Below are positions 1-7,475 of a stretch of DNA of 16,861 bases, in pieces. Position 1 is the stretch's first letter, and each line of letters begins with the position of its first letter. The notes below the pieces were generated by a model. That model worked only from the letters and a program-made list of their open reading frames with translations, was not told where the DNA came from and did not search any database. Position numbers and translations under genes: made by a program. The DNA is from an uncultured Bacteroidales bacterium (GTDB taxonomy: Bacteria > Bacteroidota > Bacteroidia > Bacteroidales > Muribaculaceae). The stretch covers positions 1 to 16,861 of the forward strand of contig URNY01000045.1 of assembly GCA_900549375.1 (NCBI GenBank). The letters are read 5' to 3'.

Positions 1-328
1 CCGTTTTTTGCTCGATGCTGATAACCGGGCTCAGACCGGTGATCTTGTCTACATCCGGCCTCTCTAACGAGCCGAGCATATTGCGGGCATAGGAGGAGAA
101 AGTCTCTATATATCTTCGCTGTCCCTCGGCAAAAATGGTGTCGAACGCGAGCGATGATTTGCCGCAGCCGCTCAGACCCGTTATGACACAAAGGGAATTA
201 TGGGGAATCGTGACATCGATGTTCTTCAGATTATGGACTCTTGCTCCATAAACATCCACCGACTCTGATTCCCTGATTATTACAGGCTCTGTATTGTCTG
301 TCGTCTTAGTTTTCTTAATATCTGCCAT
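1..328 (-). CDS. uvrA: UvrA excinuclease ABC subunit A, N-terminal part (runs off the left edge)
   Basis: This is the first 109 codons of UvrA, the ATPase that finds DNA lesions and loads UvrB in nucleotide excision repair. Reading leftwards from the ATG at 328, the protein shows a short charged leader (1-20), then the typical first ABC segment: GARVHNLKNIDVTIP (28-42), a Walker A loop GLSGCGKSS at 51-59, and the family hallmark AFDTIFAEGQRRYIETFSSY (61-80), followed by LERPDVDKITGLSPVISIEQ. The Walker A has Cys where most UvrA proteins have Ser (GLSGSGKSS). The rest of the gene (second ABC module, zinc modules) lies outside the window. The start is 48 nt beyond the stop of the T9SS protein gene on the same strand, so it may be the last gene of that unit. 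No separate promoter is obvious in the gap. Family assignment is very secure. Bacteroidota often have two UvrA paralogues, and this fragment cannot tell which one this is. Confidence 0.95.
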   Translation of the reverse strand, partial: MADIKKTKTTDNTEPVIIRESESVDVYGARVHNLKNIDVTIPHNSLCVITGLSGCGKSSLAFDTIFAEGQRRYIETFSSYARNMLGSLERPDVDKITGLSPVISIEQKT

Positions 329-376
329 ATCAATGACAATATTAACAAAAACCGTGCCATTTTGTTGCGTCTGGAA

Positions 377-1732
377 TTATTCCGGTGCAGTTGAATTCTG
401 ATTTCCGAATTTACGGTAGCGGATAATGTTAATGTCTCCACCCTGCTTGTATTTGCGGCCGTCGGCTCCCGTGGCTTCTATCACATAGAAATAGACACCC
501 GGTCCCACTATCTTACCCTTATATTTGCCGTCCCAGCCATCCTCGGGGCGGTCGAAATAATAGAGCTGATTGCCATTGCGGTCGAATATCCAGCAGCGGA
601 ATTCTATCAGTGAGCGGTAGCCCACTTTCCAGATATCGTTCACTCCGTCGCCGTCGGGAGAAAATGCGTTCGGGATGCGAAGTTCCGAAGCTCCGATACC
701 TATTTCATAAGTATCGCCGAACGTCTCGCAGGAACCATCGTCGTTACTTCCCACGAATCTCACATAATATTGGCCCTCTTCATTGAAAGTATAATTGAGG
801 TCTCGTTCGTTGAAGCGATAGATTATATACTCGAAATCAGGGTCGGACGCAATTTGCCATTCATCATGGATCACGGCATCCGTAACATAGGCATAGAATG
901 TGAAATCCGCCGGTGCCGAACCTCCGAGCTTGCTCTCATCCCCCTTGATCATGTTCGAGTCCTCCTCGTTGGTGAGATTGTTCTGTACCGCTTCGGTATG
1001 CACCTCGATACCGTTGGGCTGAATCACGCTCGATTCAACGCTTATCTCCTCTCCCCATTCGCGCAGGAAACGGTCGCCGCTCATCCTTATGCTTGAAGGG
1101 CATAAAAGAGCCGGACGAATTGAAATCGGATTTTCCAACGCTTCGAGAGAAATATTCTTCTCCGTGGATATATAAGCTTTCTGTTCCTGATCCCATTCAA
1201 GAGTATTGTATCGCACATCGATCTCACGGCTCAGGGTATTCTGACGGCCGTTGATGGAGAAATATCTGATTGGGTCTGCTTTCCCAACGGCCTCGATGCG
1301 CGTGGTCTCGCAATCCTGGTCGCCGTTGAAAGCGGTAACAGAGCTCAGCTCCATCCTGTATGAGGCATAATCCGTTACCCAGAAGCAATACTGCCGATCG
1401 CCATCTTCCGCGATATATCCGAGATTGCCCCCGGGAGAAGCCAGAGAAGCCGTTGCTCCGTTGATTATTGCGGCTACCTCCTGGGCATATCCTCCGCCCA
1501 GATTGCTGTATGCGCTGAGCCTGAAACGGCCCGGCGATTCAATCCCTTCAAGATCCATCGATTCTATACGGGCCATGTCGTAGACAACGTAGATGGCGTC
1601 AAGACCGGTTGATCTTGCCGGAGTTACAGTTATCACATTCATCTGTGTTCCCTTAAAAGAGACGCTTAAAGCCATAGTCTGGAAAGGGGCCGTCATTATC
1701 AGTGATAATAACGGGATAATTATGCGGCTCAT
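377..1732 (-). CDS. secreted protein with type IX secretion (type B) C-terminal sorting domain, function unknown
   Basis: This 451-aa protein is probably exported and surface-bound or released. It begins with a Sec-type signal peptide (MSRIIIPLLSLIMTAPFQTMA, likely cleaved near residue 21) with no lipobox Cys. Residues 352-441 match the gliding motility-associated / CHU_C type B sorting domain: IPNAFSPDGDGVNDIW at 353-368, WIFDRNGNQLYYFD, DGWDGKYKG, and GPGVYFYVIEATGADGRKY. Such domains are known to direct cargo through the type IX secretion system across the outer membrane. Residues 22-350 resemble no enzyme I recognise; they look like beta-rich repeats with few conserved residues and a handful of Cys. 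The start lies 8 nt downstream of the DUF389 gene stop, so the two are almost certainly cotranscribed. Bacteroidota use this sorting domain on adhesins, hydrolases and structural proteins, so the passenger role stays open. No PorX/PorY or other T9SS machinery genes are in the window. Confidence 0.88.
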   Translation of the reverse strand: MSRIIIPLLSLIMTAPFQTMALSVSFKGTQMNVITVTPARSTGLDAIYVVYDMARIESMDLEGIESPGRFRLSAYSNLGGGYAQEVAAIINGATASLASPGGNLGYIAEDGDRQYCFWVTDYASYRMELSSVTAFNGDQDCETTRIEAVGKADPIRYFSINGRQNTLSREIDVRYNTLEWDQEQKAYISTEKNISLEALENPISIRPALLCPSSIRMSGDRFLREWGEEISVESSVIQPNGIEVHTEAVQNNLTNEEDSNMIKGDESKLGGSAPADFTFYAYVTDAVIHDEWQIASDPDFEYIIYRFNERDLNYTFNEEGQYYVRFVGSNDDGSCETFGDTYEIGIGASELRIPNAFSPDGDGVNDIWKVGYRSLIEFRCWIFDRNGNQLYYFDRPEDGWDGKYKGKIVGPGVYFYVIEATGADGRKYKQGGDINIIRYRKFGNQNSTAPE

Positions 1733-1740
1733 CGGTTGCT

Positions 1741-3192
1741 TCAGTTTTTAGTGGCGTCTGCTGCCTTGTTTTTCAAAGTCTTATCTTCCGTTTTATTATG
1801 AGAAGAGGGCCATGGGAAGTTCGATGGATTCATTGTCAGATTTATGTCTTTGATGTTCAGCCTAACGGAGATGTATTCGGTAAGTTTCTTTCTTTCCTGA
1901 GCAGTGAGCCCTCTGGGAGCGTTCACAAAAATCATGCTCACTGTATCTGTGGAAAGGTCTCCGATTCGAGCGGCCACCATCCGGGACAACGCTATGTCCT
2001 GAATCGAGGGGAAAAGCACTTTTATTTCAGGCGATAGGCTGACGCTTTCTTCAGAGAACTGCCGGTGAGTATCCACGATGTCCTTCAACGAATCAATCTG
2101 GCTGTCTTTTGCTGCTATCTCGGATTGCATGAGGCGGTAGAACTGGTCGAAATTCTGCTCGTCGTCGATTTCGCGGTTTGTTAACGAAAACCCTTGTTTG
2201 ATACGCAGAATAGTACCTCCGAGTCCGACGGAGTCGAGTTTGTTCATCATCGCGAGCTGCAGAGAGTCTTTCGGCAGCGCTGCGCCGATAAGAGTGACAT
2301 CGATGTGGCGTTTGCCTTTTTCGATATATTCCTTATGATTTAGAACCTGCGTGTTGGGGAAAACCATCTCTTTCTCCACGAATTCAGAAGCTTTGCTCAC
2401 GAATATCGATTTATTGAACATTACAGCCGTCAGATAAATACTTATGGCTATTGTTACTCCCACAATGGAATAAACAATTGTCTGCACCTTTTTCGCCCGT
2501 TTCTCGTTCTGGTACACGGCCTTTTTATATCCCATCAGCTTTACACCGATCCAGGTGGCGAATAGGATGAAGATCATGTTGGTGAAGAAAAGGTACATGG
2601 CTCCGAAAAAGAAGTTCATCTGCCATGTGGCTAAGCCGTAGCCCGCGGTGCAGAGGGGAGGCATAAGCGATGTTGCGATCGCTACGCCCGGCATCACCTG
2701 CCCTTTGTTTTTGCAGGCTATGCTCACAATGCCCGCGCCCCCGCCGAAGAGGGCCACAAATACATCGTATATCGAAGGAGAGGTCCTCGCCAGCAACTGG
2801 CTCGCTCCCTCATATTGCGGAGAAATAAGGAAATATATAGCGGAAGCCACCAGAGATCCGATCATGGCTGCCACGATGTTCTTAAGTCCTCTCTTCAGAA
2901 GGTCGAAATCCTGGATGCCGATACCAAGCCCCATTCCGATGATCGGGCCCATTAGCGGGGAAATGAGCATCGCGCCTATTATCACCGGTATGCTGTTGGT
3001 GTTCAGCCCCAGAGACGCTATGAAGATGGCGAATATGAGCACGAGCAGCTGCGAGCCTTTGAATGAGACCCCGGCGCGTATGCTCTGCTCCATATCAATC
3101 TGCGGCTCAAGATTTCCGGCAACGTTGAGATATGATTTTATCTCCTTCCAGAAAGATAAGGAACCGTTTTTAAAGATTGCCTTTAAATCCAT
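1741..3192 (-). CDS. DUF389 family polytopic inner-membrane protein
   Basis: This 483-aa membrane protein belongs to the DUF389 family (TIGR00341/TIGR00271-like), whose molecular function is not established. Residues 40-222 carry the conserved membrane core: hydrophobic segments at about 46-64, 67-92, 104-124, 140-160, 166-186 and 193-215. They include the family-typical stretches IPVIIGAMLISPLMGPIIG (68-86) and GVAIATSLMPPLCTAGYGL (169-187), rich in Gly and Pro as in transport proteins. A seventh segment (237-259) leads into a soluble region of about 220 residues, probably periplasmic, with a short coiled-coil-like stretch near 340-370 and no motif I recognise. Some DUF389 members are little more than the membrane core, so the long C-terminal domain is a noteworthy addition. 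It is the first gene of a probable unit with the T9SS cargo protein (8-nt gap) and uvrA. It diverges from dapA across a 233-nt spacer. Family call is confident; a transport role is only inferred from architecture. Confidence 0.88.
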   Translation of the reverse strand: MDLKAIFKNGSLSFWKEIKSYLNVAGNLEPQIDMEQSIRAGVSFKGSQLLVLIFAIFIASLGLNTNSIPVIIGAMLISPLMGPIIGMGLGIGIQDFDLLKRGLKNIVAAMIGSLVASAIYFLISPQYEGASQLLARTSPSIYDVFVALFGGGAGIVSIACKNKGQVMPGVAIATSLMPPLCTAGYGLATWQMNFFFGAMYLFFTNMIFILFATWIGVKLMGYKKAVYQNEKRAKKVQTIVYSIVGVTIAISIYLTAVMFNKSIFVSKASEFVEKEMVFPNTQVLNHKEYIEKGKRHIDVTLIGAALPKDSLQLAMMNKLDSVGLGGTILRIKQGFSLTNREIDDEQNFDQFYRLMQSEIAAKDSQIDSLKDIVDTHRQFSEESVSLSPEIKVLFPSIQDIALSRMVAARIGDLSTDTVSMIFVNAPRGLTAQERKKLTEYISVRLNIKDINLTMNPSNFPWPSSHNKTEDKTLKNKAADATKN

Positions 3193-3425
3193 GTCGGTTG
3201 CTGTTTAGACTCTGTTCCTTAAAGATTCGGGCTTACGGAAATTTGAATTCCCCGAATAAGGATATATGAACAGAGTATAAAGTTACATAAATATTTTCTG
3301 ATTTTGCTATCTTAACCAACAAAATGATTAATTTTGTAGATGTCTTTCGTCAAATGCGGATTATGTTTGCTCAAATTTGCATCAACAACGAAATGGCTGA
3401 ACAGTTTTCTTAGATATTCTTATAT
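3193..3425. promoter_or_regulatory. divergent intergenic region between the DUF389 gene and dapA
   Basis: This AT-rich 233-nt spacer must hold the promoters for both flanking genes because they point away from each other. For dapA there is a clear -7 candidate at 3362-3369 (listed separately). For the leftward DUF389 gene I found only a weak -7 resemblance on the minus strand (TAACTTTA near 3270-3277) without a well-placed -33 element. I see no RNA gene, riboswitch or terminator-like hairpin here. In particular, there is no recognisable lysine riboswitch ahead of dapA. Confidence 0.45.
3362..3369 (+). promoter_or_regulatory. candidate -7 promoter element for dapA-dnaG
   Basis: TATGTTTG fits the Bacteroidota -7 consensus TAnnTTTG exactly and lies 56 nt before the dapA ATG. 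That would give a 5' leader of roughly 50 nt. The nearest upstream TTTG (3333-3336) is 25 nt away, a little farther than the usual spacing of about 19-21 nt, so the -33 part is weak. Inferred from consensus only. Confidence 0.4.
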
Positions 3426-4337
3426 ATGGCAGTTTTCAGTCTCGAAGGTCTCGGTGTGGCGATGATAACGCCTTTCAAAAAAGATAAATCTGTGGATTTT
3501 GAAGCTTTGGGAAGAATCATCGACCGTCTTCTGAAGGATAAAGTGGATTATATTGTTGTTCTCGGCACTACGGGCGAGACTCCTGCCCTTTTCCCCGACG
3601 AAAAGAAGCAGATACGCGATTTCGTATTGCAGCGTGTCGACGGAAGAGTTCCTCTTGTGCTCGGTCTCGGCGGCAACAACACCGTTGGCGTGGTCCGCGA
3701 GCTTTCGGAGATTGATCTTACGGGTTTCTCCGCCATTCTTTCGGTCGTGCCCTTCTACAACAAGCCTTCCCAGGAGGGTATATATCAGCATTACAGCGCG
3801 ATAGCCGAGGCCTCTCCGGTGCCGGTGATACTATATAACGTTCCGGGGCGTACTGGAGTCAATATGACCGCCGCCACAACCCTGAGAATAGCCAAAGAGG
3901 TGCCGAATGTGATCGGCGTCAAAGAGGCTTCCGGCAATTTCAGCCAGATAGAGGAGATTATAAAGAACAAACCGTCGAGTTTCCAGGTAATATCCGGTGA
4001 TGACTCCATAACCTATCCATTGATGACCTTGGGAGCGGTAGGTGTAATATCCGTTATTGGAAATGCTTTCCCCGCAGAATTCGGCAAGATGGTGCGCCTT
4101 TGCCTGCAGGGAAAATATCAGGAGGCGCTTCCCATCCATTTCGAATTCACAGAGCTATTCAACCTTTTGTTTGTCGACGGAAATCCTGCAGGAGTGAAAT
4201 GCACGCTCAATGCCATGGGAATCATAGAAAACGAGCTGAGACTACCTCTGGTTCCCACCCGTCTTTCCACCAACGAAGAAATTCATAAAATCACTTCAAA
4301 GATAATTGATAGATCAAGTCACCGCGCAGAAGATTAA
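3426..4337 (+). CDS. dapA: 4-hydroxy-tetrahydrodipicolinate synthase
   Basis: DapA condenses pyruvate with L-aspartate semialdehyde, the first committed step towards meso-diaminopimelate and lysine, in the cytoplasm. The 303-aa protein is a complete TIM-barrel aldolase (E. coli DapA has 292 residues). The Schiff-base lysine is K166 in VIGVKEASG. The catalytic triad residues are visible as T49 in GTTGE (47-51), Y111 in VPFYNKP and Y137 in YNVPGRTG. R142 of the same motif is the carboxylate-binding arginine that separates DapA from the related N-acetylneuraminate lyases. GDD at 191-193 is also conserved. The ATG at 3426 gives the normal family N-terminus (SLEGLGVAMITPF), and no strong Shine-Dalgarno is visible. 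The last 32 nt overlap the start of dnaG in another frame, implying cotranscription and probably translational coupling. No lysine riboswitch or T-box is visible upstream. Confidence 0.96.
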   Translation: MAVFSLEGLGVAMITPFKKDKSVDFEALGRIIDRLLKDKVDYIVVLGTTGETPALFPDEKKQIRDFVLQRVDGRVPLVLGLGGNNTVGVVRELSEIDLTGFSAILSVVPFYNKPSQEGIYQHYSAIAEASPVPVILYNVPGRTGVNMTAATTLRIAKEVPNVIGVKEASGNFSQIEEIIKNKPSSFQVISGDDSITYPLMTLGAVGVISVIGNAFPAEFGKMVRLCLQGKYQEALPIHFEFTELFNLLFVDGNPAGVKCTLNAMGIIENELRLPLVPTRLSTNEEIHKITSKIIDRSSHRAED

Positions 4338-6507
4338 GGATGCCGCCGACATTGTGGAGGTGGTGAGCGATTATGTCCATCTCGTGCGTCGCGGCGCCAA
4401 TTATATGGGTTTGTGTCCGTTCCATAACGAGCGGACACCCTCTTTCTCTGTCAGCAAACGAAAGAATTTCTGTTTCTGCTTCTCTTGTAAGAAAGGCGGT
4501 TCTCCGGTGAATTTCATCATGGAAAAGGAGGGACTCTCCTATCATGACGCTCTTCTTCATCTTGCCCGTAAATATGGTATTGAGGTCAAGGAGCGCGAGT
4601 TGACCGATGAGGAACGCGCCGCCCAGTCGGAACGCGAGTCGATGCTTGTAGCCAACGAATGGGCTATGGGAAAGATGGAAAGCGATATGCACGACACAGA
4701 AGAGGGGCGCGACATAGGTCTGCAATATCTGTATCAGCGTGGGGTCACGGAGGAAGCGGCCCGTAAGTTCCGGCTGGGATATGCTCTGGACAAGGGTTCG
4801 GCCCTCGTGAATGCCTCGAAAGCCGCAGGCTACGACCCCGAAGTGCTGAAAAAGCTCGGACTTATCGGCACTTCGTCCGATGGTAGGCTCTACGATCGTT
4901 TCCGAGGCCGCGTTATCTTCCCGATCATAAATTCCGCCGGCAAGGTTGTGGCTTTCGGAGGCCGCGATCTGAAAGGATCTCAGGCGAAATATATCAATTC
5001 CCCGGAATCATCTCTTTACAAGAAAAGCAATGAGCTTTATGGCATATATCAGGCACGTGCCGATATCGTGAAGGAAGACAAATGCTATCTTGTGGAGGGA
5101 TATCTCGACGTCATAGGCATGTGGCAGTCGGGTATGCGCAACACTGTGGCTTCTTCCGGAACGGCTCTTACCGACGGACAGATTGCCCTGATCCATAGGT
5201 TCACAGAAAATATCACGCTCATTTACGACGGAGATGCTGCCGGGATAAAAGCATCGTTGCGCGGTATCGATATGCTTCTGAGCCATAAGATGAAGGTGAA
5301 GGTGCTTCTTCTCCCCGATGGCGATGATCCGGATTCTTTCGCTCGCAAGCATACTCCGGAAGAATTCCGGCAATACGTGGCTGAACATGAAACCGATATC
5401 ATCCGCTTTAAGGCCCAGGTGCTTCTTTCCGATATTCAGAAAGATCCCCAGAAGCGTATAGAAGCCGTGAACAGCGTGGTCGAATCGCTTGCCCATATAC
5501 CCGATGCCGTAGCACGCGACGTATATATTCAGGAATGCAGTTCCATACTCGGCATTTCGGAAGATACCGTGGCCAAATCTGTTGCCAGGGTTCGCGGCTC
5601 GCTTGTGGAGAAATGGCGTCGCGAAAAGACACGCCGTGATTTTCCCGTCGACGAGCCCCGTCAACAACCCTCAGGCGGAACCGCAGAAGGCGAAAAGAAA
5701 GCTCCGGATGTTGTCGCTCCGCCGAATCGTCCGCGAACCGCCCTTATCTCTTCCAATCCGCTTGCTCCGCTCGAAAGAAAAATTATCGAATATAGTCTCA
5801 AGTATGGTTTTATGGACGGTGACCCGCTCAAAGATGAGGAAAGCGGTTATTATCCGGAATTCGTGCTCGATTATATATGCGATGAGCTGGATTGCGACAA
5901 CATCGTGTTCAGCGTGGATGTTTTCGGAAAGATATTTCAGATTTTGCGCTCCATGAGAGATGATTTCAAACAGTCGCTTGGGAATCACATGCAGGAAACC
6001 GAGAAATCTCTTGAGGCGAAACGCCGTGAGAATATCGAACGCATCGGGCGCGAGGCTGTGGATATGTCGCAGATTGAAAAAGAGGAAAAGAAACTCGAAG
6101 CGGAGATCAGCGCTCTCCGTTCGGCGGCGGAAGTGGAGTTTTCCAAGAACTTCGCTTCACGAATACTCGCAAGCCATGAAGAGGATGATATCCGGGCAAC
6201 GGTCAATGAACTGATACGCGAAACCCATCAGCTCAGCCATATCTATGAGCGCAATAATGATGTCGATGTCCGGGAGGAAAACCGTTTCCCGATGCTTGTG
6301 ATGCGTTCGATCGTGGAATTAAAAAACGAGATGCTCAATCTGAAGCTTAAGGATCTCTTCACTAAATTCAGGGAAATTTCCGGTAAAGGGGATGATGAAG
6401 CGGAGCGGAAGCTTCAGATGCAGATAAGTGCCATAATGCGTCTGAGGTCGCAGATCGCCAAAGATATAGGCGAGCGTATCCTCTTCCCTTCTAAATCCAC
6501 GAAATAA
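4306..6507 (+). CDS. dnaG: DNA primase
   Basis: DnaG synthesises the RNA primers for replication and works with the replicative helicase DnaB. The 733-aa protein has all three parts. The N-terminal CHC2 zinc-binding domain has ligands C37, H40, C58 and C61 (CPFHNERTPSFSVS and CFSC). The RNA polymerase core includes the motif YDRFRGRVIFPI (196-207). The TOPRIM fold has E264 in VEGYLD and D308/D310 in YDGDAAG as metal ligands. A charged, Pro-rich linker (about 436-485) leads to a C-terminal helicase-interaction region with a likely coiled coil near 560-615. It is longer than E. coli DnaG (581 aa), mainly in the linker and C-terminal part. The start is TTG: a TAA stop sits immediately upstream in frame (4303-4305), and the family N-terminus MIDQ-xx-QKI-DAADIVEVV begins exactly at this TTG. 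The next in-frame ATG is at codon 34, inside the zinc domain. The gene overlaps dapA by 32 nt. Confidence 0.97.
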   Translation: MIDQVTAQKIKDAADIVEVVSDYVHLVRRGANYMGLCPFHNERTPSFSVSKRKNFCFCFSCKKGGSPVNFIMEKEGLSYHDALLHLARKYGIEVKERELTDEERAAQSERESMLVANEWAMGKMESDMHDTEEGRDIGLQYLYQRGVTEEAARKFRLGYALDKGSALVNASKAAGYDPEVLKKLGLIGTSSDGRLYDRFRGRVIFPIINSAGKVVAFGGRDLKGSQAKYINSPESSLYKKSNELYGIYQARADIVKEDKCYLVEGYLDVIGMWQSGMRNTVASSGTALTDGQIALIHRFTENITLIYDGDAAGIKASLRGIDMLLSHKMKVKVLLLPDGDDPDSFARKHTPEEFRQYVAEHETDIIRFKAQVLLSDIQKDPQKRIEAVNSVVESLAHIPDAVARDVYIQECSSILGISEDTVAKSVARVRGSLVEKWRREKTRRDFPVDEPRQQPSGGTAEGEKKAPDVVAPPNRPRTALISSNPLAPLERKIIEYSLKYGFMDGDPLKDEESGYYPEFVLDYICDELDCDNIVFSVDVFGKIFQILRSMRDDFKQSLGNHMQETEKSLEAKRRENIERIGREAVDMSQIEKEEKKLEAEISALRSAAEVEFSKNFASRILASHEEDDIRATVNELIRETHQLSHIYERNNDVDVREENRFPMLVMRSIVELKNEMLNLKLKDLFTKFREISGKGDDEAERKLQMQISAIMRLRSQIAKDIGERILFPSKSTK

Positions 6508-6554
6508 GTTTTGACTGCTATTGCGGAACCCTCCCTTTTTTGATGCCTGTTCCT

Positions 6555-7475
6555 TTACCGGTCTTCAGCGAGGCGTTTCACTTGTCCGATAAATTCCGGC
6601 TGAGGAAGATCATAAGGAAGCCAGTCGATGTGTATTCCTCGCTTCTCCATGCCGCGAAACCAAGTCATCTGCCGCTTGGCAAACTGATGGATGGCGGTTT
6701 CAAGACCTTCCTTCATTTCCTGTAGCGACATCTTCCCTATCACGTAAAGCGTGACAAATTTATATTCGAGTCCGTAATAAATCAGATCCTCCGGAAGTAG
6801 TCCGCCGGCGAGAAGCATTTCGATTTCACCGATCATACCCTCCTCGATACGGGCGTCAAGACGTTCAGTTATCCTTTCGCGTCTTTTTTCGCGAGGAATG
6901 TCTATACCGATCACAATAGCATTCAGAGGTCTTGCATTCTCCTTATCGGCCATTGCGGCCTCTTCGGGATGACGCGAATAATAATCCGCAATCTCGATTG
7001 CCCTTATGGCTCGCTTTGCAGTGTCTGTGTCAGTTGTGTTGTGGAGTTTGCGATAGGTTGAGAGTATTCTTTCGAGCTCATCCAGCGGTTTGTCTGACAG
7101 TTCATCTCTGAGCTGCTGATTTATCGGGACCTCCGGAAGCACCACTCCGTTGAGGGCATGCTCAACATACATTCCCGTGCCTCCGCAGACCACGGGCAAC
7201 CTACCTCTCCCCTTTATATCACGGAAAGATTGCCGGAACGATCTCAGATATCGGTGCAGGTTCCAGCGCTCGCCTGCATCGGCCACATCTATCAGGTGAT
7301 ACGGCACATCTCCGTACTCGTCGAGATCCTTACCCGTGCCAATGGTCATTCCCCTGTAGAGCTGGCGCGAATCGGCGGAAATTATTTCTCCATTGAATGC
7401 TTTTGCAATCTCAACAGCCCTTCGCGTCTTGCCGCTCGCTGTCGGCCCGACAACGGCTATCGTTTCTAACTCCAT
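6555..7475 (-). CDS. miaA: tRNA dimethylallyltransferase, MiaA2-like variant
   Basis: MiaA transfers a dimethylallyl group to N6 of adenosine 37 in tRNAs that read UNN codons. With the start at 7475 the protein has 306 residues. The P-loop GPTASGKT is at 10-17. SADSRQLYRGMTIGTGK, with the catalytic Asp at 35, and the GGTGMYVEHAL motif follow. The tRNA-binding C-terminal motif HQFAKRQMTWFRGM is present. Where many MiaA proteins have a GYRE/GYKE motif, this one reads YYGLEYKFVTLYVIG, as I recall for the second MiaA group of Bacteroidales. An ATG at 7523 in the same frame would add 16 residues, but that start would overlap the upstream gene by 58 nt. The ATG at 7475 overlaps by only 10 nt (the stop TAG is read through ATGGAGTTAG) and gives the usual short lead before the P-loop, so I prefer it. 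It is convergent with dnaG (47-nt gap, no clear terminator hairpin). Confidence 0.93.
   Translation of the reverse strand: MELETIAVVGPTASGKTRRAVEIAKAFNGEIISADSRQLYRGMTIGTGKDLDEYGDVPYHLIDVADAGERWNLHRYLRSFRQSFRDIKGRGRLPVVCGGTGMYVEHALNGVVLPEVPINQQLRDELSDKPLDELERILSTYRKLHNTTDTDTAKRAIRAIEIADYYSRHPEEAAMADKENARPLNAIVIGIDIPREKRRERITERLDARIEEGMIGEIEMLLAGGLLPEDLIYYGLEYKFVTLYVIGKMSLQEMKEGLETAIHQFAKRQMTWFRGMEKRGIHIDWLPYDLPQPEFIGQVKRLAEDR

Noticed and set aside
5008..5667. Minus-strand 219-codon open frame
   Set aside because: Antisense to the dnaG TOPRIM region; no independent support.
6508..6554. Terminator between convergent dnaG and miaA
   Set aside because: The gap has a T run but no stem I could pair, so I do not call a terminator.
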